A stretch of 64,000 nt of DNA from Acuticoccus mangrovi (GCF_016411865.1 NZ_JAEKJA010000020.1:89567-153566), one strand, 5' to 3'; shown: positions 52,379 to 63,963, counted from the stretch's first letter. The notes: generated from the sequence alone by a model not told the origin. A program made the numbers and translations.

Positions 52379-53206
52379 ATGCTGCCCGCCCGTCCAAGGG
52401 TCATCGCGGTCGCCAACCAGAAGGGTGGTGTCGGCAAGACCACCACCGCCATCAACGCTTCCACGGCGCTCGCCGCGCTCGGCCACAGCGTGATGCTGGT
52501 CGACCTCGATCCTCAGGGGAACGCGTCGACAGGGTTCGGCATCGATCCGGCCGACCGTGCCGTGACGACTTACGACGTCCTCACCCGGGGCGCGACGCTC
52601 GCCGAAGCGGCGATGACGACGGAGGTGCCGCATCTCACGGTAGCGCCGGCGACGATGGATCTTCTGTCGATCGACATCGAGCTGTCGACCCACTCCGACC
52701 GGGCACGGCGGCTGCGGGACGCGATCGCCACCCTCGCCCGCAGCGACGACTCTCCTGCCTACATCGTCATCGACTGTCCGCCGTCGCTGACGATGCTGAC
52801 GGTGAACGCCCTCGCCGCCGCCCATGCGGTTCTCGCACCGCTGCAGTGCGAGTTCTTTGCGATGGAAGGTCTATCCCAGCTGATGCGGACGATCTCCGAG
52901 GTGCGCGACAGCGTGAACCCCGAGCTCGTCATCCACGGCATCGTGATGACGATGTACGACGCTCGCAACAACCTCGCCAACCAGGTGGTGGCCGACGTCC
53001 GCTCGCATCTCGGCGATCTGGTGTACGAGACGATGATCCCGCGCAACGTCCGCCTGTCCGAAGCGCCGTCCTACGGCAAGCCGGCGCTTCTCTACGATCT
53101 GAAATGCGCCGGCAGCCAGGCCTACCTGCGCCTCGTTTCCGAGCTGATCGATCGCGAAGAGCGGATGGCCGAGGGGCGGACCGAACAACGCATGGGGGCC
53201 GATTGA
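52379..53206 (+). CDS. parA: Chromosome partitioning ATPase ParA
   Basis: A 275-residue deviant Walker-A ATPase that drives segregation of the ParB-parS complex. Seen: VIAVANQKGGVGKTTTAINAS with the signature lysine, VDLDPQGNASTGFG, YIVIDCPPSLTMLTVNALAAA and the C-terminal MIPRNVRLSEAPSYGKP block. Size and motifs are those of chromosomal ParA/Soj. Stop overlaps the parB ATG (TGATG). Confidence 0.96.
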   Translation: MLPARPRVIAVANQKGGVGKTTTAINASTALAALGHSVMLVDLDPQGNASTGFGIDPADRAVTTYDVLTRGATLAEAAMTTEVPHLTVAPATMDLLSIDIELSTHSDRARRLRDAIATLARSDDSPAYIVIDCPPSLTMLTVNALAAAHAVLAPLQCEFFAMEGLSQLMRTISEVRDSVNPELVIHGIVMTMYDARNNLANQVVADVRSHLGDLVYETMIPRNVRLSEAPSYGKPALLYDLKCAGSQAYLRLVSELIDREERMAEGRTEQRMGAD

Positions 53207-54075
53207 TGGACGACACCAAGAAGCGCCTCGGCCGTGGCCTGTCCGCGCTCCTCGGCGACATGCCGGCGGAAGGCGCGTCGCGACCCGCCGATCGTGGCGT
53301 GACGCGGGTGCCGATCGAGGCGCTGGTCGCGAACCCCAACAATCCGCGCGTCAGTTTTCAGGACGAGCCGCTCGAGGAGTTGACCCAGTCGATCCGCCAG
53401 CACGGCATCATGTCGCCGCTGATGGTGCGTCACGTGGACGATCATTACGAGATCATCGCCGGCGAGCGACGGTGGCGGGCGGCGCAGCGGGCGGGCCTTC
53501 ACGACGTGCCCGTCGTCGTGCGCAACGTCTCCGCGGGCGAGGCTCTCGAGCTCGCGATCATCGAGAACGTGCAGCGCAGCGATCTCAACGCCATCGAGGA
53601 GGCGCAGGGATACAAGCGCCTCATCGATGAGTTCGGCCACAAGCAGGAGGCGTTGGCGAAGCTGATCGGCAAGAGCCGCAGTCATGTCGCCAACATGATG
53701 CGTCTCCTCAATCTGCCGGCGTCGATTCGGGCGAGCGTTGCCGACGGCAGCCTGTCGGCGGGCCACGCGCGCGCCTTGCTCGGCGCGGAGAACCCCGATG
53801 CGGTCGCCGATGAGGTGATCCGCCTCGGCCTGTCGGTGCGGGCGACCGAGCAGCTCGTCGCGCGTCTCGCCCAGGCGAAGGACGCGACGGCGGCGCCCAA
53901 GAAGGCCCCCGCCGTGGAGGACGCCAACACCCGCGATCTCGTCCGCCGCCTGTCCAATCGGTTGGGGCTCAAGGTGGGGCTGAACCACAACTCCGACGAA
54001 AGCGGCACCCTCACGATCCGCTATTCCAACCTCGAGCAGCTCGAGAATGTCTGCCGCATGCTCGGCGAGGAGTAG
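53206..54075 (+). CDS. parB: Chromosome partitioning protein ParB
   Basis: A 289-residue CTP-dependent DNA clamp. Seen: N-terminal KRLGRGLSALLGD (ParA-interacting), the CTPase motif GERRWRAAQRAG (residues 86-97), ENVQRSDLNAIEEAQGYKRL, the helix-turn-helix LIGKSRSHVANMMRLLNLP and a C-terminal dimerisation domain. Its target parS is at 49897-49912. Translation is coupled to parA. Confidence 0.97.
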   Translation: MDDTKKRLGRGLSALLGDMPAEGASRPADRGVTRVPIEALVANPNNPRVSFQDEPLEELTQSIRQHGIMSPLMVRHVDDHYEIIAGERRWRAAQRAGLHDVPVVVRNVSAGEALELAIIENVQRSDLNAIEEAQGYKRLIDEFGHKQEALAKLIGKSRSHVANMMRLLNLPASIRASVADGSLSAGHARALLGAENPDAVADEVIRLGLSVRATEQLVARLAQAKDATAAPKKAPAVEDANTRDLVRRLSNRLGLKVGLNHNSDESGTLTIRYSNLEQLENVCRMLGEE

Positions 54076-54128
54076 GCGCCCGTCGCGGATCTACGCCGGG
54101 AGCGCCAGCATGTCTCGGTGAGATTGCG

Positions 54129-54160
54129 CTGGCCGGCATGAGCCTGCGCCCTCCGGCCAG
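54129..54160 (+). other. Hairpin in the parB-holA convergent spacer
   Basis: CTGGCCGG (54129-54136) and CCGGCCAG (54153-54160) pair across 16 nt, with no T tract on either side. It may help end transcription between the convergent parB and holA genes, but this is weak. Confidence 0.3.
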
Positions 54161-54222
54161 AGGGATGACGCCGCGTTAAGGTTAATGTTCGGTTGCGAGA
54201 ATCGAGCGAATCGGCGCGATCG

Positions 54223-55251
54223 TCAGCGCATGACGACGTGGGAGGCGATCCGCAGCAGCGCGTCGCGGGCGATGGCGGGTGCGAGCGCCGGTCGGATGCG
54301 GGTCTCGAACGTGGCGGACGCGATCAGTGCGGACGCCGAGCGCAGCGCCTTCGGTGTCCAGTGGTGGAGGATGCGCGGGGCCGTTTGTCGGTGCGAGCCG
54401 TAGAGCGGCGGGCGAAGCGTGTCGACCGCTCGCTCGGGCGATGCGCCCGTCGCCATGGCCGCGGCGGCCTGCTCCAAGGCGTGGGAGAGCCGCTGCGCCG
54501 CCATCAACAGGGTGACGGCGGCCGAGTCCTGTCGCAGCAGGCGGTTGAGAAGACTGTCGAGCGCCTCGCGGCGGCCGAGAAAGGCGGCGTCCACCGCGTC
54601 GCTCATCTGGCTCACCGACACGTCGCCGACGATGGCGTCGACGTCCGCCAACGTCAGCCGGCCGGTGTCGACGGCATAGAGGCAGGCCTTCGCCACCTCG
54701 TTGCGGGATGCCGCGTGGTCGCCACCGAGGCGCTCCTTGAGGGCGACGCGGGCGTCGGCATCGACGGTGAGGCCGAGATGGGCGGCCTCGGCGTCGATCA
54801 TCCTCTCGAGATCCTTCTCGGTGTCGACAGGGCAATGGATGGCGACCGCGGTGCGGTCGTCCTCCACCTGCTTGCGCAGCCCCGTGCCGCGCTTGAGGTC
54901 GCCCGCCTCCACCACCACCACGGCATCGCGCGGCGGGGCTTTCAGAAGCGGCGCGACGGCGGGGGTGAGGTTGCGCCCCGCCCCGTCGCGCACGACGATG
55001 AGGCGTCGGTCACCGAACAGGGAAACGGTGTTGGCCTCGTCGACCAGGCGGGCGGGATCGCTTGTGATCGTCGCGGCGTCGAGCTTCACGACCGCGAACG
55101 GGTCGTCCCCCACGGCCTCGAAGAGCTGCATGATCGCCGCCGTGACCTCGGTCACGAGCCCGCGGTCGGGGCCGAAGATCAGGAGGACGGGCGGCAGCTT
55201 GGCCGCCTCGGGATAACGGCGACCGATCTCGTGCGGTCGCGCCGTCGTCAT
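54223..55251 (-). CDS. holA: DNA polymerase III delta subunit
   Basis: A 342-residue clamp-loader subunit that opens the beta clamp. Seen: PPVLLIFGPDRGLVTEVTAA near the N-terminus, DDPFAVVKLDAATI, SLFGDRRLIVVRDG and the C-terminal helical collar. The family is weakly conserved, but position (lptE and leuS upstream on the same strand) is standard. ATG 55251 overlaps the lptE stop by four bases. Confidence 0.93.
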   Translation of the reverse strand: MTTARPHEIGRRYPEAAKLPPVLLIFGPDRGLVTEVTAAIMQLFEAVGDDPFAVVKLDAATITSDPARLVDEANTVSLFGDRRLIVVRDGAGRNLTPAVAPLLKAPPRDAVVVVEAGDLKRGTGLRKQVEDDRTAVAIHCPVDTEKDLERMIDAEAAHLGLTVDADARVALKERLGGDHAASRNEVAKACLYAVDTGRLTLADVDAIVGDVSVSQMSDAVDAAFLGRREALDSLLNRLLRQDSAAVTLLMAAQRLSHALEQAAAAMATGASPERAVDTLRPPLYGSHRQTAPRILHHWTPKALRSASALIASATFETRIRPALAPAIARDALLRIASHVVMR

Positions 55252-55758
55252 GTGTCGGAGCGCTTGGCCGCGAAGTAGGAGGCGAGGCGGGTGGCGATGT
55301 TCTCCGCCGCCGTCTTTGCCGCCCGCGTGGCGGCATCGCGCTCGGCCCGCACGTTGCTGAAGCGCTGGGAAGAGAAGTCGTAGGAGGCGGTGGCCTTGGC
55401 CGCGCCCGTCAGCAAGGTCTCGTCCGTGTCGATCTCGGTGAGGATGAAGGTGACGTTGAGCGTCACGAGAACGGCGGCCGGAAGGTCCTCTTCGAGCTCC
55501 ACCGCCAGCGGGTCGGTGCCGAAGTCGGTGATGTAGCGCAAGCGATAGCGGGCTTGGTCCGCCGGTCCGCCGTCGCCGCGCAACAGGAAGAGAAGCTCGT
55601 TGGAGAGCGCCTGCTCGGTCCGGTTCCGCGGCGGATCGACCTCCACGGCACGCATGTCGGGCACCGGCGACAGCGGGCCGCCCGACGTCTGGTCCATGTA
55701 GAGGGGGCGCACCTGGCACGCGGCGACCAGCAGCGCCGCCGCGACGAGGAAGGCGGCC

Positions 55759-55772
<14 letters not shown>
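55248..55772 (-). CDS. lptE: LPS-assembly lipoprotein LptE
   Basis: A 174-residue lipoprotein with lipobox LVAAC at residues 15-19 ([19 protein letters not shown]), so it is lipid-anchored to the outer membrane, where it plugs and supports LptD. Seen: [12 protein letters not shown] after the lipobox, [20 protein letters not shown] and a C-terminal helix [17 protein letters not shown]. The ATG overlaps the end of leuS by 14 nt. Confidence 0.93.
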
Positions 55773-58335
<2,563 letters not shown>

Positions 58336-58406
58336 CAGTGTGATATGGACCGGCGATGGAGATTGTCGCCGGACCATGGGGATTAGTTCGCCGGGGGTCA
58401 ACCGCC

Positions 58407-59099
58407 ATGACAACGCATCAGGAAGGTCCGAGCGTCGCCGAGCAGCTTGCTGTGGTGCGACGGTCGATCGCCGAGGCCGCCGCCGCGGCCGGACGCACCG
58501 AGCCGGTGCACCTCGTCGCCGTCACCAAGACGTTCGACGCCGACCATGTCCGCCCCGCCCTCGTCGCGGGGCAGCGGGTCGTGGGCGAGAACCGGGTGCA
58601 GGAGGCGAAGGCGAAGTGGCCGGGGCTGAAGGCGGAGTTTCCCGACATCGAGCTTCATCTCCTCGGCCCCCTCCAATCCAACAAGGCGAAGGATGCGGTG
58701 GCGCTGTTCGACGTGATCGAGAGCCTCGACCGGGAGAAGATCGCCGAGGCCATCGCGAAGGCCGGCGAGGCGCTCGGCCGGCTCCCCAAGGTGATGGTGC
58801 AGGTGAATATCGGCCGCGAGCCGCAGAAGGCCGGGGTGGCGCCGGAGGACGCTGCGAGCCTTGTGGCGCGCTGCCGGGCGTTGGGCCTCGACGTGATCGC
58901 GCTGATGGCGATCCCGCCCGCGGATGCGCCGCCCGCACCCTACTTCGATGCGCTCGCCCGGCTCGCCGCCGATTGCGGCGTCGCAGACACCTCCATGGGC
59001 ATGTCGGGCGACTACGAGATCGCCATCGCCCATGGCGCGCGCTGGGTGCGGGTCGGGTCGGCGATCTTCGGATCGCGGCCGTCGATCGCGGCTCAATAG
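58407..59099 (+). CDS. PLP homeostasis protein, YggS/PROSC family
   Basis: A 230-residue PLP-binding TIM-barrel protein involved in vitamin B6 homeostasis. Seen: [19 protein letters not shown] with PLP-Lys41, [33 protein letters not shown] and the phosphate site [31 protein letters not shown] 58407 is the family start. Convergent with the next gene, overlapping by 7 nt at the 3' ends. Confidence 0.94.
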   Translation: MTTHQEGPSVAEQLAVVRRSIAEAAAAAGRTEPVHLVAVTKTFDADHVRPALVAGQRVVGENRVQEAKAKWPGLKAEFPDIELHLLGPLQSNKAKDAVALFDVIESLDREKIAEAIAKAGEALGRLPKVMVQVNIGREPQKAGVAPEDAASLVARCRALGLDVIALMAIPPADAPPAPYFDALARLAADCGVADTSMGMSGDYEIAIAHGARWVRVGSAIFGSRPSIAAQ

Positions 59100-59869
59100 G
59101 CGTACCAGAAGCCGACGCGGCCACCGATCTCGCGCAGTGCGTCGCGTCCATAGAGCGTCGTCAGGGCGCTGACCTCCACCTGCAGGCGGTCCGACAGGCG
59201 GTGGACCACGCTGCCGGACACCTTGTGATACTGGACGTCGCCGGCGAGCTCGAAGGTCGAGAAGGTCTGCGCGAGGATCAGCCAGCGCGGCAGGAGCTGG
59301 GCGCCGACGGTGACGTCGACCTTGATCTCGTCGGACGCGTCGGCGTCGAAATTCTTGCGCAGGCCGGCCTGAACGTCGGCATAGATGCGGCGGCCGGCGA
59401 TCTCTCGCTCGGTGCCGAAGAGGGCGCGCACTTCGACGGCGGCACTGTCAGGCTCCGGGTCGCCCGCGGTCTCGAAGCCGCCTGACAGTGCCGTCACCTC
59501 GGTGGAGAACACCCAGGCGGGAGCCTTGTGGAGGCGGATGCGGGCGCCGAGCGCTCCCGACCCGAAGCTCTGCGAGGTCGGGGCGAGGACGGTGGGCGAG
59601 AGATAGCGCATCAGCGTCTCCTCGCGGAACTCCGCCTTGACGAGGCCCGTCAGCCAGGGGCGCAGGCCATATTCGGCCGCGGCTGTGAGCTCGAATTTCT
59701 TGTATTCCGGCACCGTCACCAGCTTGCCGTCGCTGTCGAAGCCGTGATCGCCATAGGTGAAGGTCGAGACGAGGAAGGCCTTGAGCTTGCCGCGGTCGAG
59801 GGTCCACGCCCCGGCAAGGGCGTGATGCGAGGCAGCGAGCAGGACGACGAGAACGGCGGCGCGCAGCAT
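59093..59869 (-). CDS. Exported protein, probable outer-membrane beta-barrel
   Basis: A 258-residue protein with a signal peptide (MLRAAVLVVLLAASHHALAG, cleavage near residue 19). The mature part alternates polar and hydrophobic residues in short strands (for example KFELTAAAEYGLRPWLTGLVK and EVSALTTLYGRDA) and ends with VGFWYAY, an aromatic C-terminus typical of outer-membrane barrels. No named family recognised. A perfect 19-bp palindrome lies about 60 bp upstream of the ATG (59930-59948) and may be an operator. Confidence 0.65.
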   Translation of the reverse strand: MLRAAVLVVLLAASHHALAGAWTLDRGKLKAFLVSTFTYGDHGFDSDGKLVTVPEYKKFELTAAAEYGLRPWLTGLVKAEFREETLMRYLSPTVLAPTSQSFGSGALGARIRLHKAPAWVFSTEVTALSGGFETAGDPEPDSAAVEVRALFGTEREIAGRRIYADVQAGLRKNFDADASDEIKVDVTVGAQLLPRWLILAQTFSTFELAGDVQYHKVSGSVVHRLSDRLQVEVSALTTLYGRDALREIGGRVGFWYAY

Positions 59870-59929
59870 GAACAGCCTCCGGATACAGAGCGTTCCAATT
59901 GCAACCTAATGATGTGATGTATGGCACAA

Positions 59930-59948
59930 CCTTTCATTGAATGAAAGG
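59930..59948. repeat. Perfect 19-bp palindrome upstream of the outer-membrane protein gene
   Basis: CCTTTCATT-G-AATGAAAGG has 9-bp perfect arms around one central base. It lies 61 bp upstream of the minus-strand ATG at 59869 and 62 bp before tRNA-Leu, and is not followed by a T tract on the plus strand. The size and symmetry suggest a dimeric transcription factor site. Candidate only. Confidence 0.5.
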
Positions 59949-60009
59949 GGTGCTGATCAATCGTCGATCGGCTTGTGCGACGCGGTGCAAGCTGTAAGGT
60001 GCGCCGCGC

Positions 60010-60094
60010 GCGAGAGTGGCGGAATCGGTAGACGCAGACGACTCAAAATCGTCCGCCGAAAGGCTTGGGGGTTCGAGTCCCCCCTCTCGCACCA
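60010..60094 (+). tRNA. tRNA-Leu (anticodon CAA)
   Basis: An 85-nt cloverleaf. The acceptor stem GCGAGAG pairs with CTCTCGC, and discriminator A plus an encoded CCA follows. The anticodon stem GACGA/TCGTC encloses loop CTCAAAA with anticodon CAA (codon UUG). A long variable arm (CCGCCGAAAGGCTT region) marks a class II tRNA, and the T-arm is GGGGG-TTCGAGT-CCCCC. Confidence 0.97.
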
Positions 60095-60355
60095 CTCTCC
60101 GACGAGCCGCGCGAATCCGTCCAACACATTGAAAAGATAGAAATCTTTTGATGACCGCCGGCTTACTCTCGCCGATCGGCGGGCCGTCGCCTCCCGGGCG
60201 GCGCACCAGTCGGCCCGATGGACGTCGGCCGACCCGCGGTCATGGGATCATCCGGAGGCCTCGCGGTCGTTTGATGGGACGACGTCGTGCGCGGACCCCG
60301 TGTGGCCGGATCGCGCCTCGTCCCGGTGCTACATAGGCGGGGTGAGGAGATCACG

Positions 60356-61159
60356 ATGAGACGATGGCTCGGCAAGATGTTGGCGGCGGCGCTGCTGCTC
60401 TCCCCGACAGTGGCGATGGCCTGCGGGCCGACGAGCGACTGCGTGGTCGGGGAGCGCGCCTACCGCATCGCGATGCCCGACCGGGCAGGCCCCATCGGCT
60501 CGATCCTCTATTTCCACGGCTACGGCGGCACTGCCGCCGGCGTGATGAACGACACCGCGCTCAGGGCGATGGCCGAGCGGCTCGGCGTCGCCCTCATCGC
60601 GCCGCAGGGGCTCGACGGGGACTGGCAGATCGCCCACGCCCCGCGGTCGGGTCTCGTCGACGATGTGATCGAGGTGGACGCCGTCGACGCGATCCTCGCC
60701 GACGCGGAGCAGCGCTTCGCTCTCAATCCGCAGCGGCGCCTCGCGGCAGGCTTCTCCGCCGGCGGCATGATGACCTGGACGCTCGCCTGTCGCCGGCCGG
60801 AGACATTCTCGGCCTTCGTGGCGATCTCCGGCACCTTCTGGGACCCTCTTCCCGACGACTGCGCCGCCCCACCCCGCGTTCTGATGCACGTTCACGGCAC
60901 CGCCGACCGCGTCGTGCCGCTTGCCGGCCGTCCGATCGCCGACACCATGCAGGGCAACGTCGCCGACGCCTTCGCCCGGTTCGAGGCGACCGGCGGCTTC
61001 ACTCTTCCCGCGGCGCATCTGCCCGAACTCGCGGGTCTCGCCTGCGAGGGTGCCAGCCGGACGGATGGCGGCGAGATGCTGATCTGTCTACACAAGGGAG
61101 GCCACGAGATGCGGCCGGAGTGGATCGAATGGGCCTACACCACGTTCGTCGCGCCATAG
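60356..61159 (+). CDS. Exported alpha/beta hydrolase, polyhydroxybutyrate depolymerase/feruloyl esterase-like (LpqC type)
   Basis: A 267-residue exported esterase. Signal peptide at residues 1-22 (MRRWLGKMLAAALLLSPTVAMA). Seen: SILYFHGYGGTAAGVMND (oxyanion region), ALIAPQGLDGDW, the nucleophile elbow AAGFSAGGMMTW with GxSxG, and PPRVLMHVHGTADRVVPLAG with the Asp; HKGGHEMRPEW holds the His. Several cysteines suggest disulfides. GAGGAGA lies 6 nt before ATG 60356. The next gene, mepA, starts inside its 3' end. Confidence 0.85.
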   Translation: MRRWLGKMLAAALLLSPTVAMACGPTSDCVVGERAYRIAMPDRAGPIGSILYFHGYGGTAAGVMNDTALRAMAERLGVALIAPQGLDGDWQIAHAPRSGLVDDVIEVDAVDAILADAEQRFALNPQRRLAAGFSAGGMMTWTLACRRPETFSAFVAISGTFWDPLPDDCAAPPRVLMHVHGTADRVVPLAGRPIADTMQGNVADAFARFEATGGFTLPAAHLPELAGLACEGASRTDGGEMLICLHKGGHEMRPEWIEWAYTTFVAP

Positions 61160-62085
61160 GGGTGCTGTTCGGCGCGGCCCTCGCCCTCCTCGCGGTCGCA
61201 GCGGTGCAGGCCGAGCCGATCGCACCCGCTTCGCCCGAGCCGCCGCCCTATGGCGAGCTCGCCCTGGTCCCGCTGCCCCCTACGGCGCCGCCCCGCGCCG
61301 ACGACCTCGCGAGCGTTCACTTCGGTGCCGCGCCGGCGCCGTCGCTGCTGCCGCCGCGCTCGGTCGGGTCCTACTCGCGCGGCTGCGTGACCGGGGCCGT
61401 GGCGCTGCCCGCCGATGGGCCCACCTGGCAGGCGATGCGCCTTTCCCGCCACCGCCGCTTCGGCCATCCGGTGCTTGTCGACTTCGTCGAGGATCTCGCC
61501 GCCGCTGCGCCCGGCGTGGGACTGCGCGGCATCCTGGTGGGCGATCTCGGCCAGCCGCTCGGCGGCCCGCTGCCGTTCGGCCACGCGAGCCATCAGATCG
61601 GGCTCGACGTCGACATCTGGTTCGCCGAGATGCCGGAGCCGCGGCTCGACGAGGCCGCGCGGGAAACGGTGCCGTTCGTCTCCACGCTGACGCCGGACGG
61701 GTCCGCCATCGACCGGGAGCACTTCACCCCGGCTCTCGCCCGCCTGGTGGAGCAGGCGGCGCGCGACGAGCGGGTGGCGCGCATCTTCGTCCATCCGCTC
61801 ATCAAGCGGGCGCTGTGCGAGGGGGCTGGCGCGGACCGCGGATGGCTGCGGCGGGTGCGGCCGTGGTACGGCCACTACGAGCACTTTCACGTCCGCCTGC
61901 GCTGCCCGGCGGATTCGCCCGCCTGCATCGAGCAGGCGGCGCCACCGGCGGGCGACGGCTGCGGCGACGATCTCGCCTACTGGTTCACCCCGGCCCCCTA
62001 CGCGCCGAAGAGCGGCGGACCCGCCAAGCCGCTCACGGTGGGGCGGATGCCGCCCCTCTGCCAGTCGCTGATCGGCGCCCGCTGA
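61129..62085 (+). CDS. mepA: Penicillin-insensitive murein endopeptidase MepA
   Basis: A 318-residue LAS-type zinc endopeptidase that cuts D-Ala-meso-DAP cross-links in the periplasm. Signal peptide: MGLHHVRRAIGVLFGAALAL with cleavage near AVQA-EP. The zinc motif is SHQIGLDVDIWF (HxGxDxD), with the third ligand in HYEHFHVRLRCP. Conserved cysteines are present. ATG 61129 overlaps the preceding gene by 31 nt and supplies the positively charged signal start; GTG 61162 is a weaker alternative. Confidence 0.93.
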   Translation: MGLHHVRRAIGVLFGAALALLAVAAVQAEPIAPASPEPPPYGELALVPLPPTAPPRADDLASVHFGAAPAPSLLPPRSVGSYSRGCVTGAVALPADGPTWQAMRLSRHRRFGHPVLVDFVEDLAAAAPGVGLRGILVGDLGQPLGGPLPFGHASHQIGLDVDIWFAEMPEPRLDEAARETVPFVSTLTPDGSAIDREHFTPALARLVEQAARDERVARIFVHPLIKRALCEGAGADRGWLRRVRPWYGHYEHFHVRLRCPADSPACIEQAAPPAGDGCGDDLAYWFTPAPYAPKSGGPAKPLTVGRMPPLCQSLIGAR

Positions 62086-62124
62086 CCGGCCGCGAGTGCC
62101 GTCGCGGTTCCCGGCACGGACGAT

Positions 62125-62778
62125 CTAGACGCCGACACCCACCGGGCAGCTCACGCCAGTGCCGCCGAGCCCGCAATAACCGTGCGGGATCTTGTGCAAA
62201 TATTGCTGGTGCTCCGCCTCGGCGTAGTAGAACGGCATCGCCTCGTGGATCGTGGTGGTGATCGCGCCGAAGCCGGCTTTGGCGAGGCGCGCGGCGTAGG
62301 ACGCCATGATCCGCTCGGCGATCTCCTGCCGCTCGGCGCCGTCGACGAAGATCGCCGAGCGATACTGGGTGCCGATGTCGTTACCCTGCCGCATGCCCTG
62401 GGTGGGGTCGTGGCCCTCGAAGAAGCGGCGCGTCAGCTCCTCGAACGACACCACCTTGGGGTCGTAGACCACGAGCACTCCCTCGGTGTGGCCGGTCTGA
62501 CCGGTGCAGACCTCGCGATAGGTCGGGTTGGGCGTGATGCCCCCGACATAGCCGACGGCCGTCACCTCGACGCCCGCGATCTGCCAGAAGAGGCGCTCCG
62601 CCCCCCAGAAGCAGCCGAGCGCGAACACCGCCGTCTCGAGGCCCGACCAGGGGCCCTTGAGCGGAGCGCCGTTGACGTCGTGCGTGGCGGCAGTGGGGAT
62701 CGGGTCGGGCCGGCCCGGCAGCGCCTCGTCGGCCGTCGGAAGGTCCAGCTTCTTGCCGAAGCGTGCGAAGATGTTCAT
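62125..62778 (-). CDS. msrA: Peptide methionine (S)-S-oxide reductase MsrA
   Basis: A 217-residue enzyme that reduces methionine-S-sulfoxide in proteins and free form. Catalytic Cys56 is in [16 protein letters not shown]; a second cysteine in the C-terminal [12 protein letters not shown] tail may resolve the disulfide. The [18 protein letters not shown] and [17 protein letters not shown] blocks are intact. Cytoplasmic. Last gene on the minus strand before the small membrane protein. Confidence 0.95.
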   Translation of the reverse strand: MNIFARFGKKLDLPTADEALPGRPDPIPTAATHDVNGAPLKGPWSGLETAVFALGCFWGAERLFWQIAGVEVTAVGYVGGITPNPTYREVCTGQTGHTEGVLVVYDPKVVSFEELTRRFFEGHDPTQGMRQGNDIGTQYRSAIFVDGAERQEIAERIMASYAARLAKAGFGAITTTIHEAMPFYYAEAEHQQYLHKIPHGYCGLGGTGVSCPVGVGV

Positions 62779-62791
62779 GTCCGCTCTCCCT

Positions 62792-63115
62792 TCATCTCGG
62801 ACGATAGATGAGTTGCGCGACGAGTAGGATCAATGTCGCGAGGATGAAGAGGCCGAGCCAGCCGGGCAAGGTAAGATAGGTCTGCACGCCCGGATCCCAC
62901 AGTCTGGGGTCGAGATGGCGCTGGATGCCGGCCTGGAGGAGGTTCAGCGTGCCGGGCGAGAGGCCGTACCAGATCTCGCCGAGCGAGGTGAACACGAGGC
63001 GCTCGGCCGCGACGGAGTGGTAGAGATCGATGATGCCGACGACGAACCCGCCGAGGAGCAGCAGGCCGCCGAGAAGGCGGAAGGGGAGGCTGAGGAGCCA
63101 TCTGACGCGACGCAT
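62792..63115 (-). CDS. Small membrane protein of unknown function
   Basis: A 107-residue protein with two hydrophobic helices ([20 protein letters not shown], residues about 7-27; [19 protein letters not shown], residues about 84-102) and a central soluble loop with [19 protein letters not shown]. This pattern recurs as an uncharacterised membrane protein in Hyphomicrobiales. ATG 63115 is the best start. Its stop is 13 nt before msrA, so co-transcription is likely. Confidence 0.7.
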   Translation of the reverse strand: MRRVRWLLSLPFRLLGGLLLLGGFVVGIIDLYHSVAAERLVFTSLGEIWYGLSPGTLNLLQAGIQRHLDPRLWDPGVQTYLTLPGWLGLFILATLILLVAQLIYRPR

Positions 63116-63218
63116 GGGGCATCCTTCATCTTGACAAGGGCGCATGGATGGTGTGCCAAGCGCCACGGAAGTTTCCCCTTAACGCGGTGCGTCGGCTCTG
63201 CTAAGCGGGGACCCGTCC

Positions 63219-63308
63219 GGAGGGATGGCCGAGTGGTCGAAGGCGCACGCCTGGAAAGTGTGTAGGCGGGGAACCGTCTCGAGGGTTCGAATCCCTCTCC
63301 CTCCGCCA
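63219..63308 (+). tRNA. tRNA-Ser (anticodon GGA)
   Basis: A 90-nt class II tRNA. The acceptor stem GGAGGGA pairs with TCCCTCC, followed by G and an encoded CCA. The anticodon stem CACGC/GTGTG holds loop CTGGAAA with anticodon GGA (codon UCC). The variable arm is long. Serine tRNAs are common phage integration sites, and a decayed terminase fragment lies 410 bp downstream. Confidence 0.97.
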
Positions 63309-63334
63309 GCTGCCTCCGTGAAAGCGTTCTCCCC

Positions 63335-63356
63335 ATCCGGCTGCGGCCGGATTTTC
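63335..63356 (+). terminator. Terminator after tRNA-Ser
   Basis: ATCCGGC (63335-63341) and GCCGGAT (63346-63352) form a 7-bp stem with a TGCG loop, followed by TTTTCC. Confidence 0.7.
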
Positions 63357-63717
63357 CCGATATATTCGAGGGTTATGCGGGTGGGGCTGAGCACCGTACC
63401 TGCCGCCGAGAGGTCTGAAAGCGGTTTCTCAGGGCCGATATTCTCTGAACCTGATGACTGCGTCTCTTTGGTGCATAGCGCGTAAAACGTTGACTTCTCT
63501 GCTGAATCTCGGCGTCCGACCTGAACACTTCGATGTCAGTCGCCAGTTCACATGCGGAACAGAAATCGAACTTTCTCACCGTCCCGCCGTACCCATCGCC
63601 GGGCGCGCGCAGGCGCCTTCAACGGCTGCCCTCGGTTGAGCCGCTGGAACCGCGGCTACGGTCCGGCAGTGTGGAGGGGATCCCACGGGAATGCTGGCCG
63701 ACGCCGGAGGTCGCGCG
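63357..63717. other. Gene-free stretch, no recognised feature
   Basis: No convincing gene, repeat or regulatory site is seen in this 360-bp interval between the tRNA-Ser terminator and the phage-derived fragment. Base composition is mixed and less GC-rich than the genes around it, as expected of decayed DNA. No duplicate of the tRNA 3' end (att repeat) was noticed. Confidence 0.4.
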
Positions 63718-63963
63718 CGGCCGGAGGCTGATGCCGACCTTCCGCTCGATCTGGCGATCAAGCGCACCGCGACCTTTCGCGGCCGGCGCAAGATCTACAT
63801 GGTCTCCACGGCCACGCTGAAGGGCCATTCCCGCATCGAAGCCGCCTTCAAGCACAGCGACCGGCGTTTCTATCACATCTCCTGCCGCATAGCGGCGACA
63901 TGGTCCCGATCACCTCGGCGCGCATTCACTGGCCCGCGGCGCGGCGCGACCAGACGCATCTAG
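63718..63963 (+). pseudogene. Fragment of phage terminase large subunit (GpA family), frameshifted
   Basis: The translation from about 63721 (PEADADLPLDLAIKRTATF, then RRKIYMVSTATLKGHSRIEAAFKHSD and RRFYHISC) matches the GpA terminase region that reads roughly DPVxLAexRTxTF, RKIxxVSTPTIKGxSRIE and RRYxVPCPHC in intact proteins. At 63885 the homology moves to the next frame (PHSGDMVPITSARIHWPAARRD), which equals loss of one C in what would be a CPHC-type codon string. Similarity ends near 63950. N- and C-terminal parts of the 600-700-residue protein are absent, so this is a remnant of a prophage. Confidence 0.75.

Noticed and set aside
59922..59936. TGGCAC-AACCT-TTCA as a possible sigma-54 promoter before tRNA-Leu
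   Set aside because: The -12 element reads TTCA, so the invariant GC is absent, and the site overlaps the palindrome.
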